From the NCBI GenBank assembly GCA_000827495.1, contig KN817522.1, positions 558,001 through 622,000 of the forward strand: 64,000 nt of DNA, written 5' to 3'. The notes under the pieces were generated by a model. That model worked only from the letters and a program-made list of their open reading frames with translations, had not been told where the DNA came from and searched no databases. The stretch is from Hypholoma sublateritium FD-334 SS-4. Taxonomy: Eukaryota > Basidiomycota > Agaricomycetes > Agaricales > Strophariaceae. Both the position numbers and the translations under genes were made by a program. Shown here in pieces: positions 33,036-43,359 of this stretch; position 1 is the first letter of the stretch; each line of letters starts with the position of its first letter.

Positions 33036-34916
33036 TTATTCGTACTCGTCTTCGTCGTCGTTCTCATGGGCGATGCGCTTGCTGGTGACGCGCCGCACCT
33101 TGAACTCCTCCTCCTCTTCCTCGCTCTCGACGTCCATCGCGCCCGCGTCCTCGCTCTCGTCCTCGTCGCGCGCAGCCTTCTTCCCCTTTTGCCCCTTCTT
33201 CTCAGCCGCCGCCTGCTTTTCGAGGCTCGCCTCCATGCGCTCCAGGTCGTCCTCCGCATCGCTCCCGCCGCGTGCGCGCTTCCGGCGGTGCGCCCCGCCG
33301 CCGCCGCCGTCCGCGTCCTCGTCCGACTCGTCGGGCACGACGAACCCGTCGGCGCGGTACTCCTCCTCCGCCTTCTCCTCGCCGCCCGCCTTGCCGCGCT
33401 TCGCCTTGCGCGGCGACGAGCCGAGGCCGATGCCCTCGTACTCGTCCTCCTCCGAGCCGTCGCCGTACATGTCCCCGCGCTCCCCGTCGTCGTCGTCGTC
33501 GCTCCACATCACGTCGTGGTCCTTCGACCGCTTCGGCTTGCGCCGCGCCCCGCGCCCGCCGTCCCCGCGCTCCGCCGCGCGCCGCGACGCCCGGCGCGCG
33601 CTCGCCTTCGCGAGGTCGAGCACCGCGCGCGCGGGGTCCGTCGTCGGCTCCGGCGCGATCCGCAGGCGCGCAATCTGCTTGTGCCGCTGCTCGACGGCGC
33701 GCACGAGCATCCGGTGCGTCTCGGACTGCATGCCCGTGGGCCGCAGGCTGAGGTAGCCCGTGACGACCGCCTCGGCCTGGAGCACCTGCGAGCGCTTGTG
33801 CTGCGCGACGAGGTACGTGAGGCCCTGCGACTTGCCCGGGGTTGGGGGCACAGTGGGCTGGGGTGTTGGTATTTGCGATTGGGACTGTGACTGCGACGCA
33901 GCACGGTCGACACCCAGCGTCTGCCGCGGGACAGTGGCAGAGGTGTCGATCGACTGGCTGATGTCGAATAGCTCTTTGCCGAGGCGCAGGCTGAGTGTGC
34001 CGTCAGACCAGCGGATGACGCGGCTGTTCGACTCTTTGATCTGCGTAGCTGTTAGCTGGTGGCACGCAGGGTAGAAGGGCGAGTGAATGCAATTTACTTA
34101 GCAGAATTTTGAAACATGTGCGCACACCATGTCACAGAATACTTCCCCGTACAATTTTGAACACAATGGCCACCAGTTACTGACAATCAAGCAGCAGTGC
34201 ACATTTTGTTGAAGTTCAAAGTTGGCAGATGGGGAAGTATCCTGCTCCATGCCGCATGCACATCTTTCAAAGAATCTGCTTGGCGAATTGAATTCACTCA
34301 GAAGGGCAACTCACGTCCTGGCCAAGCGCGTCCTTCGCCCAGCGCCAGCGCAGGGTGTTCTCAACCTTGAGCTTGATGGTCATGCTTGTCTCGCGCCCCG
34401 CGTCGTGCAGGCCCTCGTCGTCGTCGTGCTCCGGGCCGATGTAGCTGTCCGGGTGAAATGGCTTGGAATCAACCTTGACGTAGTTGGGCATGCGGATGAC
34501 CCAGTTCTATTAATGAAACAAGGTGAGTCGGTGCAGGGCATGTGGGGTCAGGGCACGCACGTCACCGTCCGAAGGTTTGGGGACAGGAAGATTGGGGAAC
34601 TTGACCTCGGCCTCCTTGACCTCGATGGCGATCTCAGGTGGCGCGTCGTCCTCCTCGTACTCCAGGGCCTGCCGACGCTCGCGCTCAGGCGAGGGTAGAC
34701 GCTCTGAGTCCGGACCGGAGCCACTAGGCGACGCGGGCGCTGGGCTAGGGCGCGTGAGTGGATATGGAGCGCAAACGGCGGCTGTACGCACCGAGCGTCG
34801 TTGTCATTTCCAAAAAGATCTGACATGGCGGCATCCTCGTCTTCTGAAGTCATATCGATGTCCTCGGAGGGGCGTGTGGACGGCTGCAGGTCCAGCGCAC
34901 CGGCTAGACTCGACAT
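33036..34916 (-). CDS. LEO1: Leo1, Paf1 transcription elongation complex subunit
   Basis: Leo1 works in the Paf1 complex with RNA polymerase II and supports histone H2B ubiquitylation and elongation. The N-terminus is MSSLAGALDLQPSTRPSEDI with SEDEDAAMSDLFG, the acidic DLFG-type motif seen in Leo1. The core follows: PPEIAIEVKEAEVKFPNLPV, NWVIRMPNYVKVDSKPFHPD, NTLRWRWAKDALGQD, ESNSRVIRWSDGTLSLRLGK and LTYLVAQHKRSQVLQAEAVV. The C-terminal ~250 residues are charged and disordered, with repeated acidic runs ending HENDDEDEYE. A 274-nt intron (34041-34314) is several times longer than neighbouring introns. An in-frame Met at 34955 was not used because MSSLAG matches the expected start. It converges with ataxin-10, 41 bp between stops. 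Confidence 0.9.
34041..34314 (-). other. Unusually long Leo1 intron with nested inverted repeats
   Basis: GTGAGT donor and GCAG acceptor, 274 nt. Inside, ATACTTCCCC (34139-34148) pairs with GGGGAAGTAT (34231-34240), and TTTGAAC (34156-34162) pairs with GTTCAAA (34214-34220), nested. No box C/D or H/ACA signature was recognised. Confidence 0.6.
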
Positions 34917-35367
34917 GGCGGTGTAGGATGGGAGAGCACGCGCGTTTTTTTTCAATTTCTCGAAGTGAGGTGGCGAATGGGGAAGACACAGCCTGAATTT
35001 CGCGAATATTCAGTGCTGTTGAAATGAAGGAAGAGCACGGGACATGCTGTGCTGCTGTTCCCACAACCAAAGCGGTGCAGGCTGTGCGCCTTTTTCCTTC
35101 TTCGCACACCTCCAACAGCGCTTTTGCTCGTTTAATCCCATTCCAGGCGGCTCGGATATCCTCAAAAGACAATCAGGCCTTCCATCAGCACCTTCTCGAC
35201 ACAGAGGCTGAGCACGCCGTCCTCTTCGTCTGTTGGAAATACAGCGCGCTCCCGTTCGCAATATCCCAAAATGGCTGACCCCATCTGCCCATCCGGAAAT
35301 AATCCCAACTACCATCGTATAAGTATCCCATCTAACGCTGTGGCTATTTTCACCAGCATCCACCACC
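34917..35367. other. Divergent intergenic region between Leo1 and the unknown conserved gene
   Basis: About 450 bp with no gene. Presumed promoters for both genes. Overlapping short open frames were rejected. Confidence 0.5.
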
Positions 35368-36939
35368 ATGTCCTCCTCCATACTCTTCTCGCAAGACATG
35401 ATCCCTATATATAACAACGCGCAGAAGCAGTGAGTCATACAAGTTCCCGATACCCAATACCCACTTATCCCTGCTACTTAGGACGCCACACTTGCTGCAC
35501 CTTGCTACTCCAAAGACGACTACTGTCGAACATTGGCTGAGCCAACAAAACGCACAGCGCTCCAACGCCCAGCAACAGTCATATATCATGTCAACATACG
35601 GCAATTCATTCGTGAGCCTCATTAACACGCCCGTCGCGCTCACCTGCTCACCTATTTTCGCAGACGAATCACGCTAATGAGGATCTACAAGGATACACGA
35701 TCACAACCGAGCAAGACGACGTGTTCTCACAGTGGACCAACGCAAACCCCCAATACGAGTCAGGCCTCGGCCTGCACCTCGACACTCACCCCATGGCTCA
35801 GCTTCCGACCCCTTCATCGCCCCACTGGGCTGAGTTCTCCTACGGCGACAACAGCTCGTCTGCCCCTGGCTACCTGCTGACGCCCAGCTACTCACCGGAC
35901 TCGAACACCCACATGAGCCCGTTCACCATGTCCGCGGGCTCACTACCCCAGGCGTCGCCCATCGGCTCGGAACTCTCACTGTCTCCTTCTTACCCGGTCT
36001 CCCCTCGCCTCCCCTCGCCGTCGAGCCCCGGAAGCTGCATGCCATCCCCGTCGCCAAGCGACATGAACAACATGCTCCTGCTCGACACCCAAACGCCACC
36101 TAACGTAAGCCCCACCTCCCACATCCCCTACACACGCATGTACTCACACACCTCTAGGACAAGGCGCTCTTCACGCATCGCGAACAGCTCGGCAAGTTCC
36201 GCGACGTACTGCGCCTCCCGCTCGACGGCGCGGGCCCGTTCGTCCCGCAGCCGATGTACAAGCCGCACACGACGAGCGACCGCAAGCGCTACGTCGAGGA
36301 GGTGCTCCTCGAGGCGCCGCTCTTCTTCATCTCCGAGCACGCGCAGCAGTACGGCATCCCGCTCAAGGACGCGCTGCACTTCCGCACGAAGAAGCTGCGC
36401 GACCGCGACCAGGTCGTCTTCGAGGGCCGCGGGCCGAGCGTGTCCATCCGCCTCGAGGTGAGCCTTCCCCCTTCGCCCCCCACTGCACGCAATGCTGACG
36501 ACATGTGTAGTGGCCTGGGTACCGCCAGTGGAGCCGCCAGATCCCGACCAAGGACTTCCGCAGCCCGCCGCAGCCCATCACGCTCGCGAAACTCGCGAAG
36601 AACGTCGCCAAATGCGTGCAGCGCTTCATGGCCGACCGCAAGGGCGCGCCACAGGAGGAGGACGCGGACCCGCGCTGGCGCATCGGCGACGGGCCCAACG
36701 ACGTCAAGCTCGACGACCTGGTGCTTGTGAGCATCCACCATGTGTCGCTCGGGAGCTGGCAGCCGCAGCTCCGGCTGATGCGCCCGAGGGCGAGCCCGCC
36801 CCAGGTGCACCGGCAGGTACTCTCGCATGGCCAGGGGCATTCTCATGGGCATGTGCACGGGCACGGGCAGCTCGCTCTGCCGCCCACGCCAATGAGTGCC
36901 ATCGGCGCGTCCCCCATGGCCTTCGGCAGGCACATGTGA
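35368..36939 (+). CDS. Conserved-looking fungal protein of unknown function, possible nuclear regulator
   Basis: Five exons. The N-terminal half is a Gln/Ser/Pro-rich low-complexity region (QTPHLLHLATPKTTTVEHWL; SYPVSPRLPSPSSPGSCMPS). The second half looks like a folded domain: REQLGKFRDVLRLPLDGAGP, KRYVEEVLLEAPLFFISEHA, LKDALHFRTKKLRDRDQVVF, EGRGPSVSIRLEWPGYRQWS, PPQPITLAKLAKNVAKCVQR and KLDDLVLVSIHHVSLGSWQP. The end is a His/Gly tail (HGQGHSHGHVHGHGQ). I recall similar uncharacterised proteins in mushroom genomes but no named family. The disordered activator-like N-terminus plus basic core suggests a transcription-related role, which is only inference. The folded half is GC-rich with codon bias like the housekeeping genes. 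Confidence 0.62.
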
Positions 36940-37897
36940 TCAACCCTGCCCTTTTCCTCGCCCTCAAGTTCTTTCTGATTCCCACTTCCTTCCACTTCAT
37001 CTCACCCATAATATTTGCCCCATCAACCAATATCTATTGTACCCCAATCCACTGTGCCCTAACCTGAATCCTACTGTAGCCCTAGACACGTGTTCCGCCG
37101 TAGCATACTCTACATACCAGTCCGCCTATTCTCATACCCATAATTTCGCGCACGCCTGCACTTCTTCCTCTTTCCCGTTCCGCGGCTGGCGCGCGCTGTT
37201 TTACTATCACTAATTGGTTCCCACTTGCTTCGCCTGTGTGCGCTTAGCTTAGCTTTTTTGATATAGAGAGACTGCAGATATACAACCGCATGTCATAAAT
37301 GAATAATAACACTTTGAAACTGCAACACACCTTTGAAGATCGAAGTGCCTTCTGTGTGTTCACGTTGTCCTCCCCAGAGTCCTTACGGTGCTTTACGGTG
37401 CATTGCCCCTCGGATAGTAGCCGTGCATTTGCGCACCATTTGCGAAACGTATGTTCTTTTCACCCTCCCAACTGAGTTTTCAGAGAACCCTCGCGGAATC
37501 TCTGATTCTGTTGCTACGGAGCCTTTGACACGCCACAGCCTTCACAGTGTGGCGGAGGGTTCGTGCTGGGGGATGCTGTGCGGTGTGCCATGTGAGTCAT
37601 TCTGACAGGGAGTCGCGAATAGACCGCCGTGCAGCAGGTTTCCCAACCCCTTTGATTAAATCGACAGAGCTGAGCCACAGATGCAAATCGACAGCGGGGA
37701 AGTGCACACGAAAAGGGCTGTGCAGACGCGAATAACGCCGTGCCTATTGCACACCTTGTATCTGTGCAGCGGCGAACTTCCCGATATGGCTAATCGAGTG
37801 CCACTTATAGCCTTTCAATCAGCGGCCCGGATGGAACGCGTCCCAGCACACCTTCCAAATCAATCAAAGTACTTGCAGCACTCATACACACGTAAAG
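36940..37897. other. Intergenic, about 1 kb
   Basis: 3' UTR of the preceding gene, then AT-rich sequence without a recognisable gene up to the hydrophobin cluster. Confidence 0.5.
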
Positions 37898-37913
37898 TCA
37901 CCGGCCGATGAAA
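37898..37913 (-). promoter_or_regulatory. Conserved 16-bp 3' element of hydrophobin 2
   Basis: TTTCATCGGCCGGTGA in transcript orientation, 147 nt beyond the stop codon. Identical in all three clustered hydrophobins; probably part of the 3' UTR or 3'-end formation signal. Confidence 0.7.
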
Positions 37914-38059
37914 ATTGTATTAACGATTAGAGTAAAATAGAGTCGCTCCAAATCCCCACAGAAACCAGATCATCCGCAAGCCATGCTTCCCAAACACTGC
38001 GCCCATGCCCACATCCATCAGGGAGACGATTGTGAGTGCGACGGAATGCCGGATTGCAC

Positions 38060-38507
38060 TTAGAGGTTGACGTTGATGGGGGTGCATCCAATGGCAACAA
38101 CGCCGTCTGAATAAGATGATCAGTAACTTACGGACATGCAATTGCTGAAAAAACACTCACTGAAGCTGTTGTTTTCACAACAAACGGTCTGCGACGAGCT
38201 ACGTTCCCGCCCGTCAGCGACACTACGCGCGATAAATGTGGAGAAACACGTACCAGGAGTTTCCAGCAACACCAACGACGGTGATGGGGCTGCAGACAAG
38301 CCCAATTTGTGTCGTGACGTCTTGGACGACAGCGCCCACGAGCCCGAGGAGAGTGGACATGGCTGGCTGGCTGGCCGTCGCCATGCTGGTGCAGCACTGC
38401 ATCGCACCGGTGTTGCATTGGTTGGACGGGTCGCTGCCAGTGGGGACGGCCACGGCGAAGGCGGCGAGCGCAAGGGTAGTGAGGGTCGAGAGGGTAGCAA
38501 ACTGCAT
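38060..38507 (-). CDS. Class I hydrophobin (copy 2, cluster)
   Basis: Exons 38254-38507, 38161-38198 and 38060-38106 (254, 38, 47 nt) encode 112 residues. The signal peptide is [20 protein letters not shown]. The eight cysteines come as NQC, MQCC, LVC, NSC, VCC and IGC, and the end is GVVAIGCTPINVNL. It should be a secreted surface-film protein. Exon sizes equal those of the dispersed copy at 4.1-4.5 kb. The central loop (TSMATASQPAMSTLLGLVGA) is hydrophobic as expected for class I. Confidence 0.95.
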
Positions 38508-38510
38508 TTT

Positions 38511-38525
38511 TGAGTAACGAAAGTG
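38511..38525 (-). promoter_or_regulatory. Conserved 5' leader box of hydrophobin 2
   Basis: CACTTTCGTTACTCA immediately upstream of the ATG. The same 15 bases precede the ATG of copies 3 (39701-39715) and 4 (40903-40917). Confidence 0.65.
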
Positions 38526-38604
38526 GGGTTGGTGACGAGACCGGTGTTGTGAGGGTAATGAACGGGGGTGTTCGGATGCAGGATGTCTGCGGGCTCGTAG
38601 TCCC

Positions 38605-38610
38605 TTTATA
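38605..38610 (-). promoter_or_regulatory. TATA box of hydrophobin 2
   Basis: TATAAA on the minus strand, about 98 nt upstream of the ATG; followed upstream by the shared GACTAGCCC box at 38656-38664. Confidence 0.65.
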
Positions 38611-39081
38611 CGCTGGCACCGTGTGTCCATGCGCTGTAGCGCAGCGCCTTGTTCTGGGCTAGTCGAGGGGTACTAGGTAGGCGAGACTGCCGAAGTCACG
38701 GTGGAGCACCACTGCCTTGGGCTTGGGAACGAGCAGAGAAGCGGCCCTGCACGACCGGTGCCCGCCATTATTAATACCGAGCCTAAATATTACGCGTGCA
38801 AAGTTCAAACACACTACATATGTACATACTAAGAAAAAAAGAAGACGCATGACTCAGGAATTAAATCCACCAATGGGCGCCTCTACGGCTGGATCCAAAA
38901 CAATAGGCATAGCGAAATATCAGAGGACACAATAGTCAAACGGTGGCATTCAGAAGTGACTCCGCGAAAGCATAGAGAACTTTGAAAGAGGCACTGCTCT
39001 AGAGTCAGACAAAACATTATAACAAGAGCTGCAGCTGCTCGAAACAATTGCAGAATATCTTTCAGTACGCACACATTAAAG

Positions 39082-39097
39082 TCACCGGCCGATGAAA
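39082..39097 (-). promoter_or_regulatory. Conserved 16-bp 3' element of hydrophobin 3
   Basis: TTTCATCGGCCGGTGA, again 147 nt beyond the stop codon. Confidence 0.7.
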
Positions 39098-39243
39098 TTT
39101 TCATTAAGATTTATGATAATGTAACGATGCTGCAGATCCCCACAAATATGCCTGCAACAAACAACGATGGCCTCCAATTACCGCGGCAATGCGCACACGC
39201 AACGAATAGCTGAATGCGAAGGGAGCGCATAGCGATACTGCAC

Positions 39244-39698
39244 TTAGAGATTGATGTTGATGGGCGTGCAACCGAGAGCAATGACCCCGTCTACGAGAGA
39301 ATTAGCAACTAACTTTCACGTTCGCGAGAATGTACACTGACTGAAGCTGTTGTTCTGGCAGCACACCGTCTGTTGTGTGCTGCATTTATTACAAAAAACC
39401 GCATTAGAGATAGCACATCGAACAAGAACATAAGCGCATACCAAGAGTTGCCACTGACACCAATGGCAGAGATGGGGCTGCAGTTCGAACCCACTTGTCC
39501 GGTGATGTCCTGAACGACGACACCCAATAGGCCGAGAAGCCCGAGGGTAGTGGCAGACTGCGATGCAGTCTGCATGCTGTTGCAGCACTGGATCGGGCCG
39601 CTGTTGCACTGATTGGAAGAGCCGCTGGAAGTGGGAGCAGCCACGGCGAAGGCAGCGAGAGCGAGGGTGGTGAAGGTAGAGAGAGTGGTGAACTGCAT
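39244..39698 (-). CDS. Class I hydrophobin (copy 3, cluster)
   Basis: Exons 39442-39698, 39342-39379 and 39244-39290 (257, 38, 47 nt) encode 113 residues. The signal peptide is [20 protein letters not shown]. The cysteine pattern is NQC, IQCC, SNC, NSC, VCC, LGC, ending [14 protein letters not shown]. The middle exon ends at a GTCAGT donor, slightly unusual but matching the exon boundary of the other copies. One codon longer in exon 1 than its sisters. Confidence 0.95.
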
Positions 39699-39795
39699 TT
39701 TGAGTAACGAAAGTGTGATTTAGTGAGGAGACCGGGTGTTGTGAGAGTGCTGAACGAAGGTGTCAGAATAAAGATTCGCTGTGCATTTGCAGAGC

Positions 39796-39802
39796 TTTTA
39801 TA
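39796..39802 (-). promoter_or_regulatory. TATA box of hydrophobin 3
   Basis: TATAAAA on the minus strand about 98 nt upstream of the ATG; GACTAGCCC box at 39846-39854. Confidence 0.65.
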
Positions 39803-40304
39803 CGCTGGCGGCGCGTCCGTGCACACCAGAGCGGCACCTCGATTTGGGCTAGTCGAGGGAACAAGCCCGGGCGATACTGCCGAAGTGACGGTAAAGCGCC
39901 GTCCGCTTGGGCTGGGAATGGACGGAGAAGGCTAGCACCAGGCGACACGGCCCTGCGCGGCGGGTGCCGCGATCAATTATTAAAGGAAGCCGCCTTTACG
40001 TCAAGCACATTTAGAAAAAACATGCACGCCTCCGGAATTAAGTTCACCAATGAAAATGTCTACAGTTGATTTCAACATGATAAATAGGGTGTCATAAAAG
40101 GCACACACAAGCTTCTACAGTTCGGTAAAACTAATACTGATCTCAACAGACTATACAAGCTGTTTAGCATCAAACTCGGAAACACTTCCTAATATGGATT
40201 ATTAAATACCACTTCGAGAAGACAACCGCAGCCGATAGCCAAATTTCACAAAAAAAAATAAAAAAAATCTCAAATTGGCCAGAAAACTTGAATCACACAG
40301 AATA

Positions 40305-40320
40305 TCACCGGCCGATGAAA
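40305..40320 (-). promoter_or_regulatory. Conserved 16-bp 3' element of hydrophobin 4
   Basis: TTTCATCGGCCGGTGA, 138 nt beyond the stop; here directly preceded in the transcript by AATAAAAA, a poly(A)-signal-like sequence. Confidence 0.7.
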
Positions 40321-40457
40321 TTTTTATTAAGCTTCATTGTAAAGTAAAACATCCCCAAACTCCCGCAAAGGCAACATCTACAAAACCCCATACCCAGCAA
40401 CCATTGCGACATCCAACCAACAGACGACCGCGAATGGAGCACACAGCAAAGCCGGAT

Positions 40458-40899
40458 TTAGAGGTTGATGGGGTTGCAGCCAAGGGCAATAACACCGTCT
40501 AGGAGAGAATCAATAATTTGATATCATTAAAGGCAATAGCCAACTTACTGAAGTTATTGTTCTCGCAGCACGCTGCTTGCTGCGTGCTGCCGTTCAAACC
40601 AAAAATCCATTAGAAACATCACCCGGACGATATATAAGCACATACCAAGAGTTTCCGCCGAGACCGACGGCGGTGACAGGGGTACAAGTCAATCCAACTT
40701 GGGCGGTGACATCTTGGACGACGACACCCAGCAGAGCAAGGAGCCCGGCAGCAGCGAATTCGCTGGAATCCTGGAGGCTGTTACAGCACTGGACGGAGCC
40801 GGTGTTGCACTGGCTAGATGGCGAACCACTAGTGGGGACTGCCACGGCGAAAGTGGCGAGAGCGAGGGTGGTAAGAGCAGAGAGAGTGGTGAACTGCAT
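40458..40899 (-). CDS. Class I hydrophobin (copy 4, cluster)
   Basis: Exons 40646-40899, 40549-40586 and 40458-40498 (254, 38, 41 nt) encode 110 residues. The signal peptide is [20 protein letters not shown]. The cysteines come as SQC, VQCC, LTC, NSC, ACC, LGC. The C-terminus [12 protein letters not shown] is two residues shorter than in the sister genes, and the post-Cys Thr is Asn. Otherwise the layout is identical. Expected to be secreted and surface active. Confidence 0.95.
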
Positions 40900-40997
40900 G
40901 TTTGAGTAACGAAAGTGAGGTTTGGTTGAGAGGCCGAGTGTTATTAGAATTCTGAACGAGGGTGTTCTAGTGAGTTTTATTGATGCACTCGCTGAGC

Positions 40998-41004
40998 TTT
41001 TATA
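40998..41004 (-). promoter_or_regulatory. TATA box of hydrophobin 4
   Basis: TATAAAA on the minus strand about 99 nt upstream of the ATG; GACTAGCCC box at 41033-41041. Confidence 0.65.
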
Positions 41005-41194
41005 TGCTGGGGCGTGCAGGGCGCCCGGATTTGGGCTAGTCCAGTGGACGCGCGCAGGCAAGACTGCCGAGATGAAGCGCCGTTCGCTTGGGCTGAGAAC
41101 GGAGGACAAAGCGCTAGGAGAGACGACCCTGTGAGGCCGCTTTAAAGTTCTGCATGTCAAGAACATACGCGCCAAAAACGCACTAAGAAAGAAA

Positions 41195-41345
41195 ATTGGT
41201 TACTTACTCCGACGGGATTCAATTCGGCCCAACGAAGAGGTTTAACGTTCTCAAGTATGGCAGAAAGGCCATTATCGTCGAGGGAAACAGGCGCAACCTT
41301 TGCGGGTGGGCCGTTACGCCCGCGAGAGAAGTAGCAAAGTGACTC
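41195..41345 (-). other. Possible orphan exon
   Basis: An open minus-strand segment reading SRGRNGPPAKVAPVSLDDNG and ENVKPLRWAELNP ends at a good GTAAGT donor. I recognise no family and found no convincing partner exons. It may be the remnant of a gene displaced by the hydrophobin expansion. Confidence 0.25.
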
Positions 41346-43359
41346 GTGCAGGGCACTGTTTACGCGGCAAGCGCTTCTTCGGCGTTGGCCGGGGAGAGAA
41401 CCGCAGGGTAACACAAACGCGTGACCGGCGCGGAGGCCGAGTCGTAGACTGGCCAGTGGCCGTGTCCAGGCGCGCGTGTTGCGCGCGTGTTGTTATTCAG
41501 AAGTGCCGTCACTGCCACTAGTAAGTAGACTAGTTGATAATAATATGGCAGCGGAGCAATCCCCGACGCGGACGTACATAATGCCAGCGCGAGGGAGATG
41601 TTGGGGAGATGAGTATCCCCGGCGCAGTCCGAAATGGAGTGACAGTGGGCGCAAATGACGGTGGGTCGGAGTGAGTGCGAAAGCTTGTACACAGTACACC
41701 TGGCATGCGTTACTTTGCTCGATAAGCAATATCTGACCTAATGGCTATGCTCGGGGTGCTGAAATGTACGGTCGAAGGAGAGATGGTGAACTTAGGAGCG
41801 GTATGAGCTGGCCAGCAGATCTCGCATGTTCCCAAAAAAACAGATGACGCTAGTCGATTTTCCAGAAGCTCTATTACGTCATGTCATGATATCCCGTCCA
41901 CCTTGGCTTTCCCAAGTAACAGACATCGCGTCAGCATTGCAGGAGACCCAAAGGGAATACTGTCATTTTACGATCAAAATACGGTCTCAAGCAATATCAC
42001 ATCCTATCATCGTCCATAGCTTCCATAAATAGATAACTAAGTACCACTTATAGACGAAAGCAAACGACAAGCGCCCAATCAAACGAGGATAGCTCCTCGA
42101 AACAAAAGAAAACACGTTCACACATAGGGACGCCGGACAAATTCTCATTCCAAAGTATCAAATGTAAGGTATCCCCAATCCTCCAACCACAAGGCATCCA
42201 ACCCGTCTGGAACCCATCCGCTATTCCAATATGAATGTACGAACAAATTCATCAACCGCAGGTGATGGCGACTGAACGGCATGCTGCTGACTTAAGGATA
42301 CAGAAAAGTGGCAGTTGTTCGAATGGCCAAGGCTAAGAAGAGTCTCCATTCATGACTCGGACATGCTGTACTCTCTCAGTCTGGATTTCATTTACTTCTG
42401 AAGGGTGATCATCCTTACGGAAGCCTCGAATTAGTGATCAAAATCAAATTCGGAATTTTTCTGGGCATCCAGTATGTACTTTCTGCGTCGTTTTTCGACT
42501 TTGTATGCAATATCAACTCTGTTGTTCACTCAGAAACTGGTCCCTGTGTACCCTCTTCACTTATGAATCTAACGAATCTAACACGAGCCGCAAGTACAGC
42601 AGAGCCGCACCACTTACCATAATATTGATCCGTTAATCTCAGATCCGAATTGAATATTGATTATTGATCTATGCTTGTCTGTGTTTGATCTAATACATAC
42701 ACGGTGATCGACGTCGTGGTGCCGCTTCTGCCTCATCCCGTCTTGACTCCGACCCACAATCTTGCTATGACTCTGGAAATTATCGTCGGACGGTTGAGTG
42801 AAAACAATGAGAATTTGGTTAAACGCTGCACGGAATTCTTAGCGTGGCTTTGGGCCAACTTTGGGCCTTGAAACGGTCAAAAGAAGTCGGGACTGTCTGG
42901 TGCAAGTCTCCGGGTGACCGTTCAAACGTTCAAGCTTCTAAGTGAGTCCGATTGAGGGTCTGATAAAATGAATTATTGCCCACGCCGGTGCACAAGTTTA
43001 GTCACGAACTTTGGCACTTTTGAATGATCAGCTTCTCTGCTCACTATCTTGCATAGATGCTTTTTGCGGGGCGATAATTGCACGCCGCCATTGGGAATTG
43101 GCATGACTCACTGCCTCTTTCTGGGAATCGTCATCTACTTCCGCAATTTAGATCATGATCGACATGATCGACGGCACGTTCCAAACTAAATTTATTACAC
43201 TCCGACTCATATCTTTTGAAGTTTTATGAGCAGTCTACATAATATCCCGAACATATACTTTCATTATGCTGCCCAATCTTGTTTCCCCTCCACCAAATCA
43301 CGCCTGTTATACCACCAGCCAATTGTCCTGCTCCAAATCAACCCGATTAAAAAAATTCC
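41346..43359. other. Gene-free stretch of about 2 kb
   Basis: AT-rich over much of its length. Open frames such as 41826-42032 and 42434-42622 have no motif or splice structure. Confidence 0.5.

Larger units (their letters stand above)
37898..41130 (-). repeat. Three tandem ~1.2-kb hydrophobin units
   Basis: Start codons at 38507, 39698 and 40899 are 1,191 and 1,201 nt apart. Each unit carries, in transcript order, a GACTAGCCC box, a TATA box about 100 nt before the ATG, the leader CACTTTCGTTACTCA, three exons of near-identical size and a 16-bp 3' element. Sequences between units are also alignable (for example GGAATTAARTYCACCAATG near 38859 and 40035). This indicates duplication of whole units including promoter and terminator. 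Confidence 0.85.

Noticed and set aside
33066..33890. 274-residue plus-strand open frame opposite Leo1
   Set aside because: Shadow of GC-rich Leo1 codons; Leu/Arg/Ala-dominated translation with no motif.
34916..34955. Upstream Met of Leo1 adding 13 residues
   Set aside because: The added residues are not Leo1-like and the internal Met gives the expected acidic N-terminus; kept as an alternative only.
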